Under the pieces are notes generated by a model, which saw only the letters and a list, made by a program, of their open reading frames with translations, did not search any database and was not told the DNA's origin. A stretch of DNA of 64,000 nucleotides from an uncultured Prevotellaceae bacterium (GTDB lineage Bacteria > Bacteroidota > Bacteroidia > Bacteroidales > Bacteroidaceae): assembly GCA_902790625.1 (NCBI GenBank), contig CADASP010000003.1, positions 124,001-188,000 on the forward strand, in the 5' to 3' direction. Each line of letters begins with the position of its first letter. Position 1 is the first letter of the stretch. This document shows, piece by piece, positions 54,293 to 61,563 of the stretch. The translations under genes and the position numbers were made by a program.

Positions 54293-54490
54293 GCTGTCAT
54301 CGATTGTTTGGGTGTGACTTTGTGAATAGGCTTTTGCATCTTTCATTATTATGTAACCGTAAATAACAACTTGGGAAGGTTCTTATGAACACGAAGGTGC
54401 AAATCATCATCATCGCCACTTAGCTTGAATTATTCATGATTATTTCTTTTCACGTGAATAACTAAACTATGAATGACACGCGAACATATT

Positions 54491-55627
54491 CTATCTTATT
54501 GTCTCCATGAACTGGCGGAGGGCTGCTCCCCAATGGCCGGGGACAACGATGTGGTGGTTGCCGATGGGGTGGGTGAGGAAATAGCCGGTCTGGGTGGGGT
54601 CGGCGAGGCGTATGACCTGCTGGGTGCGGCAGAGGTCGGGCTTCGACTCGTTTCTGACGAGCGTTCCTTCTGCGATGAAGCAGCGCGACAGGTCGCCGGC
54701 GACCTTGGCGATGGTGACGTCGCCCAGGGCCATGAAGCCACGGACGGCAGTGCCGATGCCCGACTCGAAGTGGGTGTCCAGCTCGTAACGCTCCACCATG
54801 TTTAGCGGGATGGTGCAGTGGGCAAAGAGCATCTCGCCTGTCTCGACATTGATTGACGCTGGGTTGGCCTGGAAACCCGAGAGGCCCGTGAAGGAATGGA
54901 CTATCATCATGGTGACGAGGGCTGGCACGTCGCCCTCGCATCCTGCGACGATGCCCTCGGCGTTGAGCCGGGCCAAGGCCATGCAGCCAGTGTCGTTGAG
55001 GGCGCTGAGCAGGTCGAAGCAGCGCAGGGTGAAGCCCTGCAGGTGGTGGTTAGCGATGATGGTCTTGAGGGCATCGTAGATGGAGCCTGACACCTTATGG
55101 GCATCCAACAGCTCTTTCATCGCTATGTCCACCATCTGCAGTCCGAGCACCTCGTGGAGAACGGCGTAGTCGGCCTGGCTGGAGATGAGCCAGTCGGAGG
55201 GCTTCCCGATAACACCCAGTCGGCAGCCCCTCAGGCTCTCCCGCGCCTTGCTCACCTTGGCGAGTAGGCCGATGCGGCGACGGATGTATTCGGCTGTGCC
55301 GTGGATGATTTCGCCCTTGATGCCCTGCTGGTTCAAGTAGGAGAGTATCTCCATCGAGGCGGCCAGCGAATTGCTCTTGCCTGAGGTGAGGAGGTAGATG
55401 GGGCGGTGGTGAAGAGGTGAGAGGTGAGAGATGAGAAGTGAGAAGATGCCCTCGGTGCCGCCCGTGCGCACATAGATGAGGTCGAGCGGATGGGTGCCGT
55501 AATCGGCAAAGTCGCTGCCTTTGAAGTCGAACTCGAAGCCGAGGCTTCCCAGAAATTCCTTGGTGACTGCTGCCACCGACGCTTCGTCGTGCAGCTCAGA
55601 TGTCAGTGTGTAAATTGCGATGTCCAT
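54491..55627 (-). CDS. L-fucose/L-arabinose isomerase-like protein
   Basis: About 378 residues from the ATG at 55627, which follows a -7 box; longer in-frame starts are rejected. The Rossmann-like N-terminal part, CEGDVPALVTMMIVHSFTG, and the C-terminal IGNHHIVVPGHWG with a His/His pair and Trp suggest the sugar-isomerase superfamily (FucI/AraA-like). It likely acts on a sugar in the cytoplasm, though no substrate can be assigned. Residues about 61-73 (SLLISHLSPLHHR) are encoded by a CTCTCACC-type repeat in frame, an insertion in a loop. Confidence 0.72.
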   Translation of the reverse strand: MDIAIYTLTSELHDEASVAAVTKEFLGSLGFEFDFKGSDFADYGTHPLDLIYVRTGGTEGIFSLLISHLSPLHHRPIYLLTSGKSNSLAASMEILSYLNQQGIKGEIIHGTAEYIRRRIGLLAKVSKARESLRGCRLGVIGKPSDWLISSQADYAVLHEVLGLQMVDIAMKELLDAHKVSGSIYDALKTIIANHHLQGFTLRCFDLLSALNDTGCMALARLNAEGIVAGCEGDVPALVTMMIVHSFTGLSGFQANPASINVETGEMLFAHCTIPLNMVERYELDTHFESGIGTAVRGFMALGDVTIAKVAGDLSRCFIAEGTLVRNESKPDLCRTQQVIRLADPTQTGYFLTHPIGNHHIVVPGHWGAALRQFMETIR

Positions 55628-55660
55628 GACGATGTCTTCTATGCGAACAATTGATGGTTG

Positions 55661-55668
55661 CAAAGGTA
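55661..55668 (-). promoter_or_regulatory. -7 promoter element of the isomerase-like gene
   Basis: TACCTTTG on the minus strand (55668-55661) lies 33 bases before the chosen start codon at 55627. No clear -33 element was found at the usual distance. Confidence 0.6.
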
Positions 55669-55900
55669 GCAATAATTTGCCAAACAGCATCTGGCGTGGC
55701 CAGAAATTTGTTGTTTTTTTAGGTTCTCGTCGTTTTTGCGAGAATGGACATACAGCAGTAATCAGCGAACGAAGGCGCATGCGGCAGGGCACGAAGACGC
55801 CCCCACCTTTTGTCCCTCAACTCCTTAGGAAAGAGGCAGGGAGCAAAGGGTGGGGGCTTGCGTTCTTGGTGATGGCTTCCCCGAATGGGCCACTCTCGGA

Positions 55901-56467
55901 TTATGGGATGGTTATTCGGTAGTCGCCTGTTACGGTTTTGCTGTTGCCATTTAGTTCGAATACAGATGTGAAGCTGCCTTCAAGCTGCACTTTTCCATTC
56001 ACTTCCTTGATGGACTTGATTTTATGGGTTCCACTTACCCAATCGTATTCATCATAGTCGATGTCTAATGACGCACTAAAAGTGAAGTTCTTGTAGAAGT
56101 CATCGCTTAGTATGTCTTTGCTGCAACTGTAAGTGCCGGGTGAGCAGGCCAGCAGCTCGTCCTTTCTGGAGAAATGTACGACCCCAAACATGAATGAGAA
56201 TCCTTCCTTGTCAAAATGGTCGCACATATCATAAGTATATGTCAACGGCTTGTTGTTTTCATCCCTTCCTACAGGATCAATTTGGGCATAATGCCAGTCA
56301 AGAATCTTGTCGGAATAGGTCTTCCCATCGAGGGTGACCCGTAGATAATCGCCGGTGGCGGAGCTTCCACCATCGTCGTCGTCATCGTCATCGTCACCGC
56401 AAGCGGTGAAGCTCAGTGCTGCAACCATCATTGCAAGCATCATGATTGTTGAATACAGTTTCTTCAT
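55901..56467 (-). CDS. Lipoprotein with poly-Asp tract
   Basis: 188 residues. The signal peptide ends in the lipobox SFTAC (Cys23) and is followed by Gly and eight consecutive Asp, typical of surface-directed Bacteroidota lipoproteins, where acidic residues after the Cys help export to the cell surface. The body is beta-rich (YLRVTLDGKTYSDKIL, VQLEGSFTSVFELNG). The family is not recognised. The next gene upstream, 54 bases away, encodes an outer-membrane barrel, so the two may be functionally linked. Confidence 0.8.
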   Translation of the reverse strand: MKKLYSTIMMLAMMVAALSFTACGDDDDDDDDGGSSATGDYLRVTLDGKTYSDKILDWHYAQIDPVGRDENNKPLTYTYDMCDHFDKEGFSFMFGVVHFSRKDELLACSPGTYSCSKDILSDDFYKNFTFSASLDIDYDEYDWVSGTHKIKSIKEVNGKVQLEGSFTSVFELNGNSKTVTGDYRITIP

Positions 56468-56521
56468 AGTCGTTTGTCTTTTTTATGTAGTATGCCGGGT
56501 GGGACATGCTCGATGAGGTGT

Positions 56522-57076
56522 TTAGAACTTGTATGCTACTCCAACTCCAAAGACGAGCTGGTTGAAGTTGCTGACGATTTGATATTTCAGCTCGGCCGTC
56601 AAGTTGATTTTGTCTGTAAGCTCATATTGAGCGCCACAGCCAAGATTGAACGTGTTTTTTGATTCAGTGGATGAGCCGCTGTCATCGTCGTCGTCGAAGC
56701 CTGCTCGTGTCGACCTTGAGAAATCGTAATCGTCATCGTCGTCGTAGTCGTAGTCAATTTCGATACCACTCGACACCCAGTTCGTCAGTCCCAATCCTGC
56801 AAGTGGATAGACCTTGATCTTGTCGGCCACGCCAAAGAGGTAGTGGACATTGGCATTGACATCCCACATGGAAAGCCCGTCCTTCTTCAGGAAATAGTCG
56901 AAAGAGGCTTCGCCGCGTATGTTGTCGGTAAAGAAATACTGCCCCTTCACGCCAATGCCAAGACTCTTTATCTCAGTTCCATACGAGAGGTTGGCACCTG
57001 CAAATTTGTCACCTGTCTGTGCGGATGCGCCGAGGCTGACGAGCGCAACGCAGATTGTTGCTAATAGTTTTTTCAT
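56522..57076 (-). CDS. Outer-membrane beta-barrel protein (porin family)
   Basis: 184 residues with a Sec signal (MKKLLATICVALVSLGASAQ) and alternating strands ending in a terminal Phe (FGVGVAYKF), the typical sorting signal of outer-membrane barrels. The size suggests an eight-stranded OmpA/OmpX-like barrel. One loop carries an extreme Asp-rich stretch (YDYDDDDDYD, then DDDDDSGSS), probably exposed at the cell surface. It is transcribed from a promoter block duplicated at 54209. Confidence 0.82.
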   Translation of the reverse strand: MKKLLATICVALVSLGASAQTGDKFAGANLSYGTEIKSLGIGVKGQYFFTDNIRGEASFDYFLKKDGLSMWDVNANVHYLFGVADKIKVYPLAGLGLTNWVSSGIEIDYDYDDDDDYDFSRSTRAGFDDDDDSGSSTESKNTFNLGCGAQYELTDKINLTAELKYQIVSNFNQLVFGVGVAYKF

Positions 57077-57119
57077 GATTTTAAAGTTTTTGATGATAAT
57101 AATATGACTTTGAATCTCA

Positions 57120-57255
57120 CTTCGCTTTTTAGGGTTTGCGATTTTTATATAAGTTACTATTCATATTCACTTTCGTCCATTCGAAAAGTTCGCTGCAAAG
57201 GTAGGGAGAGAAAACAAAAAATGGAAGGAATGTGTCGACCATTTCTTCCATTTCG
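57120..57255 (-). promoter_or_regulatory. Dyad-plus-promoter block, copy 2 (barrel gene)
   Basis: The minus strand carries a TACCTTTG box (57203-57196), an upstream dyad (AATGGAAGGAATG with CATTTCTTCCATT, 57222-57253) and the downstream AAACCCTAAAAAGCG word near 57121-57135. It matches the block at 54209-54292 except for about 55 extra bases between the -7 box and the AAACCC word. The leader is then about 110 bases. Confidence 0.6.
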
Positions 57256-57292
57256 CAAATTTCTTAAAGATTATTCTATGCCCCTCCCTGTT

Positions 57293-58696
57293 TTATCTTT
57301 TTCCATTCTCGCGCATCCTGTTGAAAACGTATGAGGTGAGGTTATGGAAACGAGATTCTAAAAGTTGAAAGATAATGCTTTCGGGAACATCGGGATGTCG
57401 TCTATATACATCAGCACCTGCCTGCAGGACTTGAACATGAAACTCGGATGATTGTTTTGACCATGCCTTGCCTACCGAGAGCGATGGGAATACGGAGTCG
57501 CAGAAAGAGGCGATGGTAGAGCGGTAGGCAGCATCTATCAGATTGTCCAGCTCGCTCTCCACCGTCTGTGGCGTATCCTTGGAAGCCGAAACGGTCTGCT
57601 GGGGAACTGGGATGGGATTGACGACAGGTTTCTGGCTGTAGGGTGCCATCGTCTGTGGCGTATCTTTGGAAATCGAAACGGCTGGTGTAGGGCGTGTCTG
57701 CTGGGGAGCGGTTACGGGACTGGCGACAGAATCCTGACCGTCGGGCACCATCGTCTGTGGCGTGTCTCTTGAAACCGAAGCGGACGGTAGCAGGAGTGTC
57801 TGCTGGGGAGCGGGTACGGGGTTGGCGACTGGCTCCCGACCGTCAGTCTCTTGCAGAGCGATGGAGGGCAGAGAGGTCAATGTGTCTTCGGCCTTTCCTG
57901 TGATTTCGGGGGCCATTTCAGTCTGATGCCCCAAGAGGAAGGCTGCCACGACGATTGCGATTGCCAGGGCGGCGGCCAGGGCCATGAGGTATGGCTTCCG
58001 CTTGTTGCTGAGGGCTTTCACCACCTCTTCCACCGACTGATAGCGCTCTGCGGGGCTATCGGCCATGCAGCGGGCAATCACCTTGCCGTAATGGTGATGG
58101 GTGGGCAGCCGTTGCAGCATCTTCCCAATGGCGTAGATGTCTGTGCGCTCGCTGACGCTGCCCCCCGCCAGCTGCTCTGGTGCGGCAAAAGCGTTGGTGT
58201 GGCCTTGGGTGTCGGCGAAGGTGTCGGTGTAGCAGCAGCCCAGGTCGATGAGCTTCACATCATCATTGATGCGGGTAAGGAGGATGTTGTCGGGCTTCAG
58301 GTCGAGGTGGAGCACCTGGTGGGCATGCAGATAGCCAAGGGCATCGAGCAGCTGGCGCAGCAGCTTGTCGGTGTTCTGCTTCGTGAAGTATTCGGGATGC
58401 CTGTCAAGCCGCTGCGCCAGTGTCTCGCCGTCGACATACTCCATCAAGATGCCATCGCCGGTGAGCGAGATGTAGCGCGCAATGTGGGGATGCTCCAGCC
58501 GGTAGCCCGTCTCGAACTCCTTTCGCAGAGCCTCCTGATGGCGTATGTCGCCCACGAATTCGGGCTTCAGCCGTTTCACGAAGTGCAGCTTGCCATAGAG
58601 CTTCACGCGGAAGCAGTCGCAAGTGCCCCCCTGCGACTCCAACTGTTCGACGGCCTCAAAAATCGGCTGGCTATTTGAAAACTCAGAGGACTCCAT
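57293..58696 (-). CDS. Transmembrane Ser/Thr protein kinase
   Basis: 467 residues. The kinase domain covers about 16-235: VKRL carries the likely ATP Lys, the catalytic loop reads HLDLKPDN (Leu where RD kinases have Arg), and the metal motif reads DLG. A membrane helix (about 240-262) is followed by three Pro-rich units of 30-40 residues (each with PQQT and a KDTPQTM/RDTPQTM motif) and a C-terminal domain of about 90 residues outside the cytoplasm. This is the layout of a sensor kinase with an external domain. It sits just beyond the barrel gene; targets are unknown. Confidence 0.85.
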   Translation of the reverse strand: MESSEFSNSQPIFEAVEQLESQGGTCDCFRVKLYGKLHFVKRLKPEFVGDIRHQEALRKEFETGYRLEHPHIARYISLTGDGILMEYVDGETLAQRLDRHPEYFTKQNTDKLLRQLLDALGYLHAHQVLHLDLKPDNILLTRINDDVKLIDLGCCYTDTFADTQGHTNAFAAPEQLAGGSVSERTDIYAIGKMLQRLPTHHHYGKVIARCMADSPAERYQSVEEVVKALSNKRKPYLMALAAALAIAIVVAAFLLGHQTEMAPEITGKAEDTLTSLPSIALQETDGREPVANPVPAPQQTLLLPSASVSRDTPQTMVPDGQDSVASPVTAPQQTRPTPAVSISKDTPQTMAPYSQKPVVNPIPVPQQTVSASKDTPQTVESELDNLIDAAYRSTIASFCDSVFPSLSVGKAWSKQSSEFHVQVLQAGADVYRRHPDVPESIIFQLLESRFHNLTSYVFNRMRENGKR

Positions 58697-58710
58697 GGGG
58701 AAAACGATAA

Positions 58711-58888
58711 AGAGTTAGGAGTTTGGAGTTAGGAGTTAGGAGTTAGGAGTTGTTTCGAGTTAGGAGTTGTTTCGAGTTAGGAGTTAGGAGTTAGGAGTTC
58801 TTGCCTTGCAAGCGACCAAAGGTCGAGCGAGGAGTTGTTTCGAGTGAGGGTAACTCCTAACTCCTAACTCCTAACTCGTAACTCCTAT
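58711..58888. repeat. GTTAGGAG octamer array with inverted arm
   Basis: Repeated GTTAGGAG units (several separated by TTGTTTCGA) run from 58711 to about 58800, followed by an AACTCCTAACTCC inverted arm at 58851-58887. This lies upstream of the kinase and at the 3' end of the next minus-strand gene. The inverted arm encodes the last residues and stop of that gene (GVTS then TAG). Confidence 0.8.
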
Positions 58889-59434
58889 GCGTTTGACCGA
58901 GGAGAGGCCCGACACGCGGCCTGCCGTGAACTGGCCCAGCGGCGTGCCGCCGCGCCACACCTGCAGAGCCAGCAGCGGGTGATGGAGCACGAAGCCGAGA
59001 ACCTCCACCTCGTCGCCAGCCAGCAGCTTGCTGTGCTCGCTCTGCACCACCCGATAGCGGTGGTCGCCCAAATAGGAAAGCACCACGCGGCGGTCGGGCA
59101 GATAGGTGATTTCCACCTCGTCGCCCACCTGCAAGTCGGCCGAGCGTATCTCGCCGTCGGGTGCTTCGAAGTCGGAGTTGCCCTCGTCGTCAACGGCCGC
59201 CAGCTCGTCCCAATGGGCATAGCCCAGATAGCGGGCTATGGCGTCGAGGGTGCTGGCATGCGGCTCCCGCTCGTCCACCGCAAACCCCACCAGCCGCTTC
59301 AGCGTGGTGGCACCCAGGCGCACGCCCGTCTTGCTTGCGATGTCGAGCGACAGCAGCTCACAATCAGAAGGCTGGCGCAAGCCGTTTCCCGACTTGCGCT
59401 TCAGCATTTCAACGATGTGGAATGGCAGCTTCAT
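58871..59434 (-). CDS. Hypothetical protein with possible helix-turn-helix N-terminus
   Basis: About 187 residues from the ATG at 59434, which sits next to the stop of the upstream gene. The N-terminal 85 residues are helical (PSDCELLSLDIASKTGV, then TLKRLVGF, then STLDAIARYLGY), reminiscent of a DNA-binding helix-turn-helix, while the remainder is beta-rich (VGDEVEITYLPDRRVVLSYL). The family is not recognised. The last four residues come from the octamer repeat. It is coupled to guaA by near-contact of stop and start. Confidence 0.65.
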   Translation of the reverse strand: MKLPFHIVEMLKRKSGNGLRQPSDCELLSLDIASKTGVRLGATTLKRLVGFAVDEREPHASTLDAIARYLGYAHWDELAAVDDEGNSDFEAPDGEIRSADLQVGDEVEITYLPDRRVVLSYLGDHRYRVVQSEHSKLLAGDEVEVLGFVLHHPLLALQVWRGGTPLGQFTAGRVSGLSSVKRIGVTS

Positions 59435-59435
59435 C

Positions 59436-60419
59436 TCACTCCCACTCAATGGTGCCGGTGGGTTTCGGGGTGAGGTCGTAGAGCACACGGTTCACGCCGG
59501 GCACCTCGGTGATGATGCGCTGGGTGATGTGGTGCAGCAGCGCGTAGGGAATCTCCTCGATGGTGGCTGTCATGGCATCGCGTGTGTTCACGGCACGGAT
59601 GATGACGGGCCAGTCCCAGCTGCGCTTGTTGTCCTTCACGCCCGTCGACTTGTAGTCGGGCACGATGGTGAAGTACTGCCACACCTTGCCCTCCAAGCCG
59701 TTCTTGGCAAACTCCTCGCGCAGGATGGCATCGCTCTCGCGAAGGGCCTCCAGACGGTCGCGGGTGATAGCCCCCGTGCAGCGAACACCCAGGCCGGGGC
59801 CGGGGAAAGGCTGACGGAACACCATGTTGTCAGGCAGTCCGAGCTCCTTGCCTACCACGCGCACCTCGTCCTTGAACAGCAGCTTGATGGGCTCCACCAG
59901 CTCGAACTGCAAGTCGTCGGGCAGACCGCCTACGTTGTGGTGTGACTTCACGGGACCCGACTCCACGATGTCGGGATAGATGGTGCCCTGAGCCAGGAAG
60001 CTGATGCCCTCCTGCTTGCGGGCCTCTTCCTCGAATACGCGGATAAATTCAGCGCCGATAATCTTGCGCTTCTGCTCAGGGTCGGCCACGCCAGCCAGCT
60101 TGTCGAGGAAACGGTCGGTGGCATCGACATACACCAGATTGGCATCCAGCTCATCGCGGAACACGCGCACCACCTGCTCGGGCTCTCCCTTGCGCAGCAG
60201 ACCGTGGTTTACATGCACCGACACCAGCTGCTTGCCCACCGCCTTGATGAGCAGGGCTGCCACCACCGATGAGTCGACACCGCCAGAGAGGGCCAGCAGC
60301 ACCTTCTTGTCGCCAATCTGAGCACGAAGCTCGCTAATCTGTTCTTCAATGAATTTCTGCGCCAGCGCGGGAGTGGTGATGCGCTCCATCGAGGCCGGGC
60401 GAACGTTGCCTGTTGTCAT
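59436..60419 (-). CDS. guaA: GMP synthase ATP-pyrophosphatase subunit, no glutaminase domain
   Basis: 327 residues. LALSGGVDSSV (43-53) is the PP-loop of GMP synthase, with HGLLRKGE near 74, GTIYPDIVESG near 145, FPGPGLGVRC near 203 and the terminal KPTGTIEWE, all typical of the C-terminal two-thirds of GuaA. The protein begins where the amidotransferase domain would normally end, and no glutaminase gene is nearby. It may use a separately encoded subunit, as in archaea, or free ammonia. It aminates XMP to GMP. The symbol is given for the C-terminal function only. Confidence 0.88.
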   Translation of the reverse strand: MTTGNVRPASMERITTPALAQKFIEEQISELRAQIGDKKVLLALSGGVDSSVVAALLIKAVGKQLVSVHVNHGLLRKGEPEQVVRVFRDELDANLVYVDATDRFLDKLAGVADPEQKRKIIGAEFIRVFEEEARKQEGISFLAQGTIYPDIVESGPVKSHHNVGGLPDDLQFELVEPIKLLFKDEVRVVGKELGLPDNMVFRQPFPGPGLGVRCTGAITRDRLEALRESDAILREEFAKNGLEGKVWQYFTIVPDYKSTGVKDNKRSWDWPVIIRAVNTRDAMTATIEEIPYALLHHITQRIITEVPGVNRVLYDLTPKPTGTIEWE

Positions 60420-60608
60420 AATGCTTTGTGTTTTGTTGTTGTTGTGTGTGAATATGATTGGTTCCGTTTGGTTGCCCCCTGCTCGTTCGCTGCGCGATGC
60501 AACGCGCAGCGCGGCATTTCCAGCGTCTCAGTCGCTCCCGGCGGGCGGCGGGGGAAGCGCTTTCGCGCGCACTGCTCATGCCCATCGCAATTGCATCGTG
60601 CAAAAGTA
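60420..60608 (-). promoter_or_regulatory. guaA promoter and GC-rich leader
   Basis: TACTTTTG (60608-60601, minus) is a -7 box about 180 bases before the guaA start. The leader is strongly GC-rich and contains a perfect 9-bp hairpin (60488-60496 with 60503-60511, 6-base loop). No purine-riboswitch core could be recognised. The plain AT-rich sequence from 60609 to about 60840 shows no gene. Confidence 0.55.
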
Positions 60609-60967
60609 GGCATTTTCTTTTGAAAAAGAAAAGAATTCGTCAGCAAAACAACATCATTTAACAAACTCCCGCCTGTCTTATACCCCTTAGCCTTCATCAT
60701 TCACCACCGCTGCCACAGATCGCGCCTCGCGTCTTTCTGCAAAAAGCGAATAAATACGATTTGATTGATAATAAAATCTTCTAAGACAAAATACGACCAA
60801 ATTACGAATTCCAAATTACGAATTCCTGCTTAAAACATGTTCGGGCTGTATGGTTGAAAAGACGCTTATTCCCGAGCAAAGCTCGCCTACCCGTAGCCTT
60901 TCAGCGTCTGGAATCTTCAAAAGCGCTACCGTCTTTTCAACCGTAGCAAGTCGTGTGAATTTCGGTT

Positions 60968-61029
60968 GGCAGCGGCCGCTGCCATCATTGGCGGCGTTCG
61001 CTGCCATCATTGGCAGCGGCCGCTGCCAA
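60968..61029. repeat. Duplicated GC-rich palindrome
   Basis: TTGGCAGCGGCCGCTGCCAA (61010-61029) is a perfect 20-bp palindrome, and a 16-bp version of it is at 60968-60983. Both are followed by ATCAT. Related GCTGCCA words continue to 61050. The region up to 61140 shows no gene. Confidence 0.75.
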
Positions 61030-61170
61030 TCATGTCCCCGCCCGCTGCCAACCTGCTCCCTGTTTGTCGTGCGCCGCCTCTCCTGAATGCCCCCATTTCG
61101 CTCGTCATCCCAAAAAAGTTTGAAAAAGCCGTAGCAAAAGTTCATTCCATGACGTGGAATAATGAACGCC

Positions 61171-61265
61171 AAAGCCCCGGAGGGGCGACGGAATAGGAAC
61201 AAGGGTATCGCCTCTGTAAAACCACATAAGAGTAGTAGGATAATCTGTCGCCCCTCCGGGGCTTT
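61171..61265. repeat. Bacteroidota intergenic inverted repeat
   Basis: Perfect 19-bp arms pair AAAGCCCCGGAGGGGCGAC (61171-61189) with its reverse complement (61247-61265), enclosing 57 bases. The word is common in Bacteroidota intergenic regions and belongs to the same style as the cluster at 32419-32645. Confidence 0.8.
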
Positions 61266-61384
61266 TGCTGCATCCTAAAATGGAAAAATCGACATTCAGC
61301 GTCCTTGTCACTTGATTGCGGATAATCATTTTATTTAAGGTAATTATATACTTTTAGACCCTAAGTGATATTTATATACAGCGT

Positions 61385-61560
61385 GACCCCTCGATGGGTC
61401 TTAATACCGCAATATTCAGCGTTAGAAACGCAATATAGTACCCATAGGCATGTGGGGAGAGAGCCTGTTGGAGGGAATATAAGACCAACCAAGCATCGTT
61501 TGGTGCTGAAATTGGCAACTCGTTGAATCAGGAAATGTATGGGGTCAAACCCTACATAGT
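61385..61560 (+). pseudogene. Decayed tnpB C-terminus (IS200/IS605-type remnant)
   Basis: In one + frame the sequence reads NTAIFSVRNAI, stop, YP, stop, then ACGERACWREYKTNQASFGA, and then EIGNSLNQE. The N-x-A-I...RNxI...ACGE...SLxQE order is the C-terminal pattern of TnpB/OrfB proteins (DRDxNAAxNI, ACGE, SxKQE). Two in-frame stop codons (61436-61438 and 61445-61447) show decay. The DNA of the TTGAATCAGGAA region and the nearby nested hairpin (GGCAACT with AGTTGCC, 61514-61563) fit the 3' end of such elements, which double as omega-RNA. Most of the gene is missing. Confidence 0.6.
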
Positions 61561-61563
61561 TGC

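Noticed and set aside
57851..58678. A 275-codon open frame on the + strand opposite the kinase
   Set aside because: The minus strand contains clear kinase motifs, and the + frame has no features and shadows the same codons.
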